Origin: Streptomyces sp. NRRL S-87
Lineage (GTDB): Bacteria; Actinomycetota; Actinomycetes; Streptomycetales; Streptomycetaceae
Direction of reading: 5' to 3'
Length of the DNA: 39,508 nucleotides
Assembly: GCF_000719335.1 (NCBI RefSeq)
Contig: NZ_JOGB01000064.1
Coordinates: 1-39,508, forward strand
Made by a program: the position numbers and the translations under genes. The notes below the pieces were generated by a model, which saw only the letters and a program-made list of their open reading frames with translations, did not search any database and was not told the origin of the DNA. Positions 32,560-39,508 of the stretch are shown here, piece after piece (position 1 is the stretch's first letter; each line of letters opens with the position of its first letter).

Positions 32560-34113
32560 ATGCCAACCTCCCGACGTTCCAAGGCCTTCGCGGCGTGCAT
32601 GGCGCTGCTCGCCGCCGCCGCCACCACGACGACCACCGCCGGCATCACCACGACCGCCGCTGCCGCCCCGGACCCGTTAGCCCGCTTCCACCACCAGCGC
32701 GTGGACTGGCACGCGTGTGCCCTCGGCGCCGACGACACGCTCGGCCGGGCACTGGACGCCGCCGGCGCCGACTGCGCCGACATCACCGTGCCCCTCGACT
32801 ACGCCGCCCCCCGCGGTCGTACGATCACCGTCGCCGTATCCCGCCTGAAGGCCACCGACACCGACCACCGCGTCGGCCCGCTGCTGCTGAACGACGGGGG
32901 ACCGGCCGGGCCCAGCCTCCACATGCCCCTGACCAAGTCGACGGTGATGGGGGACGTCGCCGGCCGCTACGACCTCATCGGCATGGACCCGCGCTTCGTC
33001 GGCCGGAGCACCCCGCTGGACTGCGGATGGGACCTCGGCTCGGCCCCGCTGCGCTCCGCGGGCACCGACCGGGCGGCGTACCTCCGGGAGGTCGCCGTCG
33101 CGCGCGACCTGGCCCGGCGGTGCGAACGCGCCCACGGCGACGTGCTGCCGTACGTCACCACCCGCAACACCGCCCGCGACATGGACGTCGTCCGCGCCGC
33201 CCTCGGGGCGGACACCCTGTCCTACCTCGGCTACTCCTACGGCAGCTACCTCGGCGAGGTCTACACGCAGCTCTTCCCCGGCCGTACCGACCGCATGGTG
33301 CTCGACGGCGTCAACTCCCCGCAGCTCTACGAGCAGACCCTGCTCCACAGCGCCCGGGCGGCCAACGAGGCGGCCCTGCGCGCATGGGCGTCGTGGGCCG
33401 CCGCACGGCACGGCACCTACGGGCTGGGCGCCACGCGCGCCGAGGTCCTGGGCACCGTGGCGCGCATCCTCGACGCCGCCGCGCACGAGCCGCTGCGGAT
33501 CGGGACGGGGACGCCGTACCTGCTGGACGAGCACGTCCTGCCCGCCGTCCTCGTCGGCGGCCTCGGCAGCGACCTCGACGGGCGGCGCGCCGACCTCGCC
33601 GGGACCGTCCGCCTCCTGGCGTCCGCAGCCGACCGGAAGCCGGTCGAGCCGTCCGAAGCCCTCGCCGGCCAGTTGGAGTTCCTGCTGACCGGGGCGGGCT
33701 CGGCCCCCGCCAGCCAGATGACCGCGATCGTCTGCGGCGACGTCGCCGAGCGGCGCGGCGTCGGCAGCTACTGGCGCGCGGTCCAGGCCTCCCGCGAGCG
33801 GTTCCCCCTCGCCGGCCCCCTGGCCGACAACATCACCCCCTGCGAGTTCTGGGGCCGCCCCGCCGAGGAGCCGACGGTGCTCGACAACGACGTCCCGGCC
33901 CTCCTCGTCGCCGCCACCGGCGACCCCCGCACCGTCTACGCCGGCGCCCGGGCCGTGCGCGCGCAGTGGCCGAGCTCCCGGCTGCTCACCGTGGACGGCG
34001 CCCGCCAGCACGGCCTGTACGGCGAGTACGGCAACGCCTGCGTCGACGACCGCGTCAACGCCTACCTGCGCACGGGCCGGCTCCCCGCGCACGACCCGAC
34101 CTGCCGGGTGTAG
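32560..34113 (+). CDS. Secreted tripeptidyl aminopeptidase-like alpha/beta hydrolase
   Basis: This 517-residue exported hydrolase has a signal peptide (KAFAACMALLAAAATTTTTA) and the fold of Streptomyces tripeptidyl aminopeptidases (SlpD/SlpE/Tap group). Motifs are the oxyanion segment LLLNDGGPAGPS, YDLIGMDPRFVGRSTPLDCG, the nucleophile elbow LGYSYGSYLG (S226), the late acid in AATGDPRTVYAGAR and the base in GARQHGLYG. Such enzymes remove tripeptides from the N-termini of extracellular proteins. The usual motif in this family is GGPGGSG; here it is GGPAGPS, a modest change that may alter the oxyanion hole. The ATG at 32560 has no nearby ribosome site and seems leaderless. Confidence 0.88.
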   Translation: MPTSRRSKAFAACMALLAAAATTTTTAGITTTAAAAPDPLARFHHQRVDWHACALGADDTLGRALDAAGADCADITVPLDYAAPRGRTITVAVSRLKATDTDHRVGPLLLNDGGPAGPSLHMPLTKSTVMGDVAGRYDLIGMDPRFVGRSTPLDCGWDLGSAPLRSAGTDRAAYLREVAVARDLARRCERAHGDVLPYVTTRNTARDMDVVRAALGADTLSYLGYSYGSYLGEVYTQLFPGRTDRMVLDGVNSPQLYEQTLLHSARAANEAALRAWASWAAARHGTYGLGATRAEVLGTVARILDAAAHEPLRIGTGTPYLLDEHVLPAVLVGGLGSDLDGRRADLAGTVRLLASAADRKPVEPSEALAGQLEFLLTGAGSAPASQMTAIVCGDVAERRGVGSYWRAVQASRERFPLAGPLADNITPCEFWGRPAEEPTVLDNDVPALLVAATGDPRTVYAGARAVRAQWPSSRLLTVDGARQHGLYGEYGNACVDDRVNAYLRTGRLPAHDPTCRV

Positions 34114-34128
34114 CCCCGTGGCGGCGGC

Positions 34129-34147
34129 CGGCACCGGGGCGGTGCCG
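34129..34147. terminator. 8-bp stem hairpin after the peptidase gene
   Basis: CGGCACCG (34129-34136) pairs with CGGTGCCG (34140-34147) around GGG, 15 bp beyond the stop codon and also downstream of the convergent small gene at 34212. No T-run is present. Confidence 0.5.
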
Positions 34148-34211
34148 CGCCGCCGGACGGCGTCGGGGGCGGTGCCGGCGTCGGTGGGTGGTGCCGGCGT
34201 CGCCGGCCCCG

Positions 34212-34472
34212 TCACCACAGGGACGGGAAGCACCTGTTCATCCACGCGTGGGGCGCTTCGGTGCCGTCCCAGCCGCCCTCGGGGCGACCGGCCGTCACCT
34301 CGATCGCGTCCAGGCGCGCGCCGGGGTGGGCCTCGGCGAGATGCGCCCGCCCCGCTTCGTACAGGGCATCCAGGGAGTCGTCGAGGGCGGCGGCGGGGCC
34401 GGGGCGCAGACACAGGCCGCAGCGGGCCTGGAGGAAGGCGCCGTGGTCAGGTGGGAACAGGTGCCAAGTCAC
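34212..34472 (-). CDS. Small protein of unknown function
   Basis: This 86-residue protein reads TWHLFPPDHGAFLQARCGLC, then LDDSLDALYEAGRAHLAEAH, GARLDAIEVTAGRPEGGWDG and a Trp-rich end (HAWMNRCFPSLW). It has consistent G/C third positions and a mixed composition, so it is probably real. Two Cys (ARCGLC) near residues 18-21 could bind a metal. I do not recognise a family. The GTG at 34472 has a weak AGG upstream. Confidence 0.6.
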   Translation of the reverse strand: MTWHLFPPDHGAFLQARCGLCLRPGPAAALDDSLDALYEAGRAHLAEAHPGARLDAIEVTAGRPEGGWDGTEAPHAWMNRCFPSLW

Positions 34473-35207
34473 GTGCTGCCTAACGACGTCGAGGGTGCCG
34501 TGGGCACCCTGCCCGCCCCGGGCCGTCGGCCCCGCGGGTGCAGCGCACGGCGTGGAAGCCGCTGCCGTCCCGCGCCGACCGTTCGGCCGCGGTCCACCCG
34601 CCCGGTTTCAGGTCTTCGCGCGGAGGCGGCCCGAGTCACGTGTTTTCGGCTACGTGCACCGAAGTGCCGGCTCGTGTTCATCGTGCGCGACCATTCGGCT
34701 GGATGTCGCACCTGGCGGTGCGGAGGTGAGATATGGCGAAGCGGTGCGCGCAAAACGTTTCGGCAATTCGAATATCGCGTCCGGTTGTCGCGTTTCCGGG
34801 GTCTAATTCACGGGTGCTCGGCGCGAGGGGAGGGATTGCGGCGCGCCGGATTCGAGCCCTGCGTGCACGTGTCGTCTGGGCCGATGTCGGAGACCTGGCC
34901 TGGTCAGACGGGGTATGGCCCGGACCCCGGGCCGGCCGCGGCGGTCGCGGTCGGCCGAATGTGCGGGCAGCCGCTTTTCGGCCATATTTCGGCGGGAGCG
35001 CGAGGGTCAATTCGACGCGTACGCCGCCATGATGTGCAAGATCAATGATCATCGGATCATCTGTGGACTACCTGCTTCGGGTGAACGAATTGCACAATTT
35101 TCCTGAGGGGTGCGTGGTGGCTGGTATCAATTTCCATGGGCTCGGATTCGAGCCGGATAACGCCGCGATTTGGTCGTGCGTAAATCGTCCGACCCGTACA
35201 GAGATAG
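34473..35207. other. 735-bp gap with lower GC, no clear gene
   Basis: The part from about 34640 to 35200 is noticeably less GC-rich than its surroundings and has no frame with coding character. It contains a short dyad ATGATC-ATCG-GATCAT at 35047-35062. It may be promoter or regulatory DNA for the secreted repeat protein that follows, or an insertion of foreign DNA. I see no RNA gene. Confidence 0.5.
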
Positions 35208-35222
35208 ATGGGAATCCGCATC

Positions 35223-35702
35223 ATGGGAATCGCCCTCCGCAAGACCCTGGCCCTCACCGCGCTCGCTGTGGCGGCCTCCCTCCTGCCGGCAGGCGAGGCA
35301 GGGGCGGCGAGCGCCGCCCAGCAGGTCGCACGCACCCCCGGTCGGTACTGTCTCGCCAACGCCTGGGGGACCCCGAGCGTCTCGTCGAAGCCGTGCGACG
35401 CCGCGGACCAGGGGCAGCACTGGACGGTCTCGGGCAACCAGATCTCCCTCGCCAATGCGCGCGGCTACTGCCTGGCCAACACCTGGAACACCGCGCAGGT
35501 CTCGACGAAGCCGTGCAACCCCAACGACCCCGGGCAGTACTGGAGCGTGTCGGGCCAGCAGATCTCCCTCACCTTCGCCCCGGCCTACTGCTTCGCCAAC
35601 GCCTGGGGGACCCCGAACCTCTCCACGAAGCCGTGCGACGCCGCCGACCCGGGGCAGAAGTGGGTGGTCTTCAACGACCAGATCAGTCTCTCCAACGCCT
35701 GA
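35223..35702 (+). CDS. Secreted three-repeat Cys-containing protein
   Basis: This 159-residue exported protein has a signal peptide (GIALRKTLALTALAVAASLL, ending near EAGA) and then three tandem 40-residue repeats (about residues 40-79, 80-119 and 120-159) that end exactly at the C-terminus. Each repeat has a YC at the start, an ANAWGTP or ANTWNTA turn, a KPC Cys, a DPGQ-like turn with Trp and a QISL strand. Two cysteines per repeat suggest one disulfide each. The Q-x-W-like turn resembles ricin-type beta-trefoil lectins, whose three-fold repeats also run about 40 residues, so carbohydrate binding is a plausible inference. An alternative ATG at 35208 adds five residues. Confidence 0.8.
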   Translation: MGIALRKTLALTALAVAASLLPAGEAGAASAAQQVARTPGRYCLANAWGTPSVSSKPCDAADQGQHWTVSGNQISLANARGYCLANTWNTAQVSTKPCNPNDPGQYWSVSGQQISLTFAPAYCFANAWGTPNLSTKPCDAADPGQKWVVFNDQISLSNA

Positions 35703-35735
35703 TCCTCGGCAGTCGGGGTGCCGGTAAGAACGCTG

Positions 35736-35758
35736 TCACCAGCCGCAAACGGCGGTGA
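35736..35758. terminator. Hairpin with a CAAA loop
   Basis: TCACC-A-GCCG and CGGC-GGTGA pair around CAAA with a single A bulge, 34 bp past the stop codon of the three-repeat protein gene. It is a likely terminator. Confidence 0.55.
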
Positions 35759-35801
35759 TCAGTCCTCTGGCCTGGAGGGCCGGGGCAGTTCTTGCCGTGG
35801 T

Positions 35802-35827
35802 GGTCGTCTCGCGAGCGCGAGACGGCC
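35802..35827. terminator. 12-bp stem hairpin
   Basis: GGTCGTCTCGCG and CGCGAGACGGCC pair around AG (one T-G wobble). It follows the hairpin at 35736, so the gap holds two candidate terminators before the next gene. Confidence 0.5.
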
Positions 35828-35997
35828 GCCCCAGCACCTCCCGCACACCGGGGGAAGCTCAGCGCACGCCTCCTCGGCCGATCGGTGACTGTACGCGTCG
35901 GCTCCGGCGGGGATGGGGAGACGGCCGGGCTTCGTGCTGCATGCTCACGTCCGACAGGAAGAGGGGGGTACGGCACAAGAGGAAAGCGGGCCGGACG

Positions 35998-38900
35998 ATG
36001 CGGCGGATGCTCGTGGTCGGTGCGGTACTGGGCGTGCTCATGGCGGGCGCCGGGAGCGCGAACCCGGCGATAGAGAGCGTGGGCTTTACCCAGCCGGCGA
36101 TTGCGCAGGCGGCCCGTGTGCCGGGTGCGGCACCGTCCGACACCACACAGGAACGGGACGTCAAAGCGAAGTTCACCGCACTGCCGCTGCGTTTCGTCGA
36201 GAATCGCGGCCAGGCGGGCGACGGGGTGAACTACTACCTGCAGGGCGCCGAGACCTCGGTGTCGTTCGGTCCGACGGGCCTGACGTACGGCCTCACCGGT
36301 CCCGACACGAAGAACTCCGAGAAGAGACAGCGCTGGGTCCTCAAGCTCGACTTCGTGGACGCGAAGCCGACAGCGCCCGTGGCCGAGGCGCCGGCGCCCG
36401 GCAGGGTGAGCTATTTCAAGGGATCGCCCGCGAAGTGGCGGACCGGCTTGCGTACGTACGGCCGCCTCGTCTATCACGACCTCTGGCCGGGGATCGACCT
36501 CGCGTACTGGGGGACGGGCAGCAGCCTCAAGTACGAGTTCCGAGTGGACCCGGGCGCAGATCCCGGACGGATCCGGATGGCCTGGCGCGGCGCGTCCGGC
36601 GTCACCCTGGACCGTTCAGGAGCGATGCGGGTCGCGACCGGTGTGCGCGCCTTCACCGACTCCGCTCCGGTCAGCCACCAGCCCGGTCGTGAAGGCGGCC
36701 GTCCCGACCCTGTGTCCAGCGCGTTCCGCCTCACCAAGGCCACGAGTAGGGGCAAGACCGAGGGCACGGATACGGATACGGTCACGGCCGGTTTCGGCTT
36801 TGAGGTCGGCTCGTACGACCGCACGCGCCCGCTGGTGATCGACCCGGCCACGTTCGTGTACGCGGGCTTCGTCGGGGGTGGCAACCAGGACATCGCCTTC
36901 GCCGTCGCGGTCGACTCGTCCGGCGCCGCCTACGTGACGGGAGAGACCTCGTCCAGCGAGCCGACGTTCCCCGAGACCGTGGGCCCCGACCTCACCTTCA
37001 ACGGCACCTCGATGAGCTTCACCGACGGCTTCGTCGCCAAGGTCGCACCGGACGGCACGAGTCTGGTCTACTGCGGCTATCTCGGCGGAGGCCTCCTCGA
37101 CCGGGGTCTCGGCATCGCCGTCGACTCCGATGGCGCCGCGTACGTTTCGGGGGAAACGCTGTCGACCGACTTTCCGGTGACTGGCTCACTCGACACCACC
37201 GCGAACGGTGGACTCGACGCCTTCATCGCCAAGGTGAACCCCAGTGGCTCCGCCCTGGAATACGCCGGCTACATCGGCGGGGACAGCCTGGAACGCGGCC
37301 GCAGCGTCGCCGTGGACTCCAGCAAGGCCGCGTACGTGGGCGGAGTCACCAGCTCGAACCAGGCCACGTTCCCCGAGACCGTCGGACCCGACCTGACGCA
37401 CAACCAGGACCTGGACGCCTTCGTCGCCAAGGTCCACCCCGACGGCAACTCCCTCGTCTACGCCGGCTACATCGGCGGTCAGCAGGAGGACGAGGCCTAC
37501 GGCATCGCCGTGGACTCGGCGGGTGCCGCCTACCTCACGGGCCACGCCGTCTCCACCGAGACCACGTTCCCCGTGACGGTGGGGCCCGACCTCTCCCACA
37601 ACGGTGGTCCCGGGGGCGGGGGCGACGCCTTCGTCACCAAGGTCAACCCGTCCGGTGCCGCGCTCGACTACTCGGGCTTCATCGGCGGTGACAGCACGGA
37701 CTTCGGCTTCGGGATCGACGTGGATGCTACGGGCGCGGCCTATGTGACCGGCCAGACCCGCTCCACCGAGACGACGTTCCCCGTCGCCGTCGGACCCGAC
37801 CTGACGCACAACGGGGGTCCCGGCGGCCTGACCGACGACGCGTTCATCGCCAAGGTGCAGCCCGGCGGCGCGACGCTGGGATACGCCGGCTACATCGGCG
37901 GGAACGGTGTGGACATCCCCCGGGGCGTCGCCGTGGACTCCGCGGGCGCCGCCTACATCACGGGACAGACCACGTCGACACAGGCGACGTTCCCCGTCAC
38001 CGTCGGTCCCGACCTCACCTACGGCGGCGACTACGACGGGTTCGTCACCAAGGTCGCCCCCGGGGGCGGCTCTCTCGTCTACGCCGGCTACGTGGGCGGC
38101 CTCAGCCTGGACATCGGCTATGGCGTGGCGGTGAGCCCGTCCGGCGCCGCCTATGTGGTGGGCCAGACCCTCAACGACACGGGCCTCGGCTTCCCCACCA
38201 CCGTCGGCCCCGATACCAGCTTCAACGGGAGCAGCGATGCGTTCGTCGCCAAGATCACGGAGGCCGAGACGGCCGACCTCGCGGTGACGAAGACGGAGAA
38301 CGGCCCCGTGACGGTAGGTCAGGAGGTGACCTACACGCTCACGGCCACGAACAACGGCCCGGACACGGCGTACGGCGTCACGGTCACGGACCGTCTCCCG
38401 GACTCGTTCACCTTCACGTCCGGCAGCCCGGGCTGCGCGGAGACGGCGCCCGGCTCCGATGAGGTGGTGTGCCAGATCGGGACTCTCAACCCCGGGGCGA
38501 GCGCGAGCGTGACCAGGACCATCGCCGCGACGGCCACCGCCGAGGGCACTTTCACCAACGAGGCGACGATCACCGGGGCCGTGGCCGACCCCTCCCCGGA
38601 CAACAACACCGCGACCGTGGACACCGTCGTCAATCCGCAGACGGCAGACCTCTCGGTCACCAAGACCGACAGTCCGGACCCGGTGACGGCTGGTCAGAAC
38701 GTGACGTACACGGTCGTGGTCACCAACGGTGGTCCGGGAACGGCGACCGGGGTGGTCCTGACGGACACGCTGCCGCCGTCGTTCACCTTCGTCTCGGGCA
38801 GCGGGTGCACGAAGACGTCCTCCGGGCCTGACGTCGTCAGGTGCGACATCGGAACGCTGACGTCCGGCATGAGCGCGACACGGCTGATCACGGCGACGGC

Positions 38901-39393
38901 GAACAGCGCGGGGACCGCCGTCAATTCGGTGACCGCCTCCGCGACGACCGTCGACCCGAACGGCGGAAACAACACCGCCACGCAGACGACGACCGTCAAC
39001 GCGGCCGGCCCGACCTGCTTCGGCGAGCCCGCGACGATCACGGGAACCGCCGGGGACGACCAGATCAACGGCACCCCGGGGCGCGACGTCATCATCGCGG
39101 GAGCCGGCCACGACACCGTCAACGGCCACAACGGCCCCGACCTCATCTGCGGTGGAGACGGGCCGGACGAGCTGATGGGAGGCAACGGGAACGACCGGAT
39201 CGACGGTGGCGGCGGGGACGACCACGTCCTCGGCGACAACGGCGACGACCACCTGCTCGGCGGCGCCGACAACGACCAACTGCTCGGCGGCCCCGGCACC
39301 GACGTCCTCGATGGCGGATCCGGATCCAACCACAACATCGGTGGTCCCGGAAGCGACTCCTGCACCAACCCCAGTTCGCCCATGCTCTGCTGA
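35998..39393 (+). CDS. Secreted SBBP seven-blade, DUF11, RTX-like repeat protein
   Basis: This 1131-residue exported protein starts with a signal peptide (RRMLVVGAVLGVLMAGAGSA). Residues about 55-280 form a DUF7948-like domain (LPLRFVENRGQAGDGVNYYL and YHDLWPGIDLAYWG). Seven SBBP blades (about 284-757) follow, each with a YAGYIGG-like strand, a GIAVDSAGAAYVTG strand, TFPVTVGPDLT and DAFVAKV. Two DUF11 domains come next (about 759-880 and 882-1001; ADLAVTKTENGPVTVGQEV and ADLSVTKTDSPDPVTAGQNV), then an RTX-like calcium-binding tail (about 1015-1121; GNGNDRIDGGGGDDHVLG). A role as an extracellular adhesive or stalk protein is inferred. ATG 35998 is chosen as it begins the signal peptide; ATG 35941 is an alternative without ribosome site. 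Confidence 0.88.
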   Translation: MRRMLVVGAVLGVLMAGAGSANPAIESVGFTQPAIAQAARVPGAAPSDTTQERDVKAKFTALPLRFVENRGQAGDGVNYYLQGAETSVSFGPTGLTYGLTGPDTKNSEKRQRWVLKLDFVDAKPTAPVAEAPAPGRVSYFKGSPAKWRTGLRTYGRLVYHDLWPGIDLAYWGTGSSLKYEFRVDPGADPGRIRMAWRGASGVTLDRSGAMRVATGVRAFTDSAPVSHQPGREGGRPDPVSSAFRLTKATSRGKTEGTDTDTVTAGFGFEVGSYDRTRPLVIDPATFVYAGFVGGGNQDIAFAVAVDSSGAAYVTGETSSSEPTFPETVGPDLTFNGTSMSFTDGFVAKVAPDGTSLVYCGYLGGGLLDRGLGIAVDSDGAAYVSGETLSTDFPVTGSLDTTANGGLDAFIAKVNPSGSALEYAGYIGGDSLERGRSVAVDSSKAAYVGGVTSSNQATFPETVGPDLTHNQDLDAFVAKVHPDGNSLVYAGYIGGQQEDEAYGIAVDSAGAAYLTGHAVSTETTFPVTVGPDLSHNGGPGGGGDAFVTKVNPSGAALDYSGFIGGDSTDFGFGIDVDATGAAYVTGQTRSTETTFPVAVGPDLTHNGGPGGLTDDAFIAKVQPGGATLGYAGYIGGNGVDIPRGVAVDSAGAAYITGQTTSTQATFPVTVGPDLTYGGDYDGFVTKVAPGGGSLVYAGYVGGLSLDIGYGVAVSPSGAAYVVGQTLNDTGLGFPTTVGPDTSFNGSSDAFVAKITEAETADLAVTKTENGPVTVGQEVTYTLTATNNGPDTAYGVTVTDRLPDSFTFTSGSPGCAETAPGSDEVVCQIGTLNPGASASVTRTIAATATAEGTFTNEATITGAVADPSPDNNTATVDTVVNPQTADLSVTKTDSPDPVTAGQNVTYTVVVTNGGPGTATGVVLTDTLPPSFTFVSGSGCTKTSSGPDVVRCDIGTLTSGMSATRLITATANSAGTAVNSVTASATTVDPNGGNNTATQTTTVNAAGPTCFGEPATITGTAGDDQINGTPGRDVIIAGAGHDTVNGHNGPDLICGGDGPDELMGGNGNDRIDGGGGDDHVLGDNGDDHLLGGADNDQLLGGPGTDVLDGGSGSNHNIGGPGSDSCTNPSSPMLC

Positions 39394-39508
39394 GCCCCCG
39401 GGACGCACACCTGAGGGGGTTCGTCCGGTTACGGAGGGTGGGTTCGGGGGGTGGGGGCGGTGAGGCGGCCCACAGGGCGCAGGTCACATCCGAGGGGCGG
39501 TAGTAGAC
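39394..39508. other. Right-edge flank without a clear gene
   Basis: The last 115 bp are G-rich (near 39440-39460). A minus-strand frame reading TCALWAASPPPPPEP could be the start of a gene beyond the edge, but has no ribosome site. I make no call. Confidence 0.3.

Noticed and set aside
30452..32680. A 742-codon plus-strand frame
   Set aside because: Most of it is antisense to the SUKH-like gene. Only a short segment near 30963-31125 looks gene-like.
34830..34870. tRNA-like T-arm sequence (GGATTCGAGCCC)
   Set aside because: No acceptor, D or anticodon stems can be drawn around it.
37186..39408. A 740-codon minus-strand frame
   Set aside because: It is antisense to the SBBP-DUF11-RTX gene, whose domains are clear.

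Overview
The window looks like a chromosomal segment of a Streptomyces or close relative. GC is very high, third codon positions are almost always G or C, GTG starts are common, and the gene families are typical of that group: a SHOCT protein, HdeD-like and DUF7144-like membrane proteins, a GAP/SfLAP exporter pair, an ECF42 sigma factor with a YCII partner, a SpoIIE-type phosphatase, a TipA-like MerR regulator and an nSTAND-WD40 giant. I saw no rRNA, tRNA, insertion sequence, phage or CRISPR array.

Left part (1-11.7 kb): the tail of a membrane protein, GAP exporter 1 (-), a BrkB/YihY membrane protein (+), a small membrane protein (-), a SHOCT protein (+), an 800-bp gap with a possible coding remnant and a clear terminator, an HdeD-like membrane protein, a 616-aa protein of unknown function with a CTEGCCG motif, a YbdK-type carboxylate-amine ligase, a small alpha/beta-barrel-like protein, a secreted PI-PLC-like enzyme with C-terminal ChW repeats, and a DoxX membrane protein. 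Middle part (11.8-25.4 kb): a broken regulator remnant, the ECF42-YCII pair with a matching ECF42 promoter inside the end of the neighbouring SpoIIE phosphatase gene, two alpha/beta hydrolases, a secreted six-repeat MAWRG protein, a DUF6215-like membrane protein, GAP exporter 2, a Tat-exported bicovalent-type FAD oxidoreductase, an MpaB-like oxygenase, and a MerR/TipAS regulator overlapping a glycosyltransferase gene.

Right part (25.4-39.5 kb): a truncated, frameshifted MmpL remnant sits beside a two-gene conflict-type system. A Trypco1-like small protein overlaps a 1408-aa protein that joins a trypsin-like protease, an nSTAND NTPase, a membrane helix and 14 WD40 repeats. After a stretch of coding debris come a SUKH-like protein, a secreted tripeptidyl-aminopeptidase-like hydrolase, a small protein, a secreted protein made of three 40-residue Cys-containing repeats, and a large secreted protein with seven SBBP blades, two DUF11 domains and RTX-like glycine/aspartate repeats.

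Two window-wide patterns stand out. First, six unrelated genes have short tandem repeats at or just past their stop codon (units of 9, 14, 16, 23, 27 and 29 bp); in three cases the stop codon itself lies in the first unit. Second, many secreted or surface proteins here are built from internal repeats, which suits an envelope and extracellular interaction role. Functions are inferred from recognisable sequence motifs; no database search was run.
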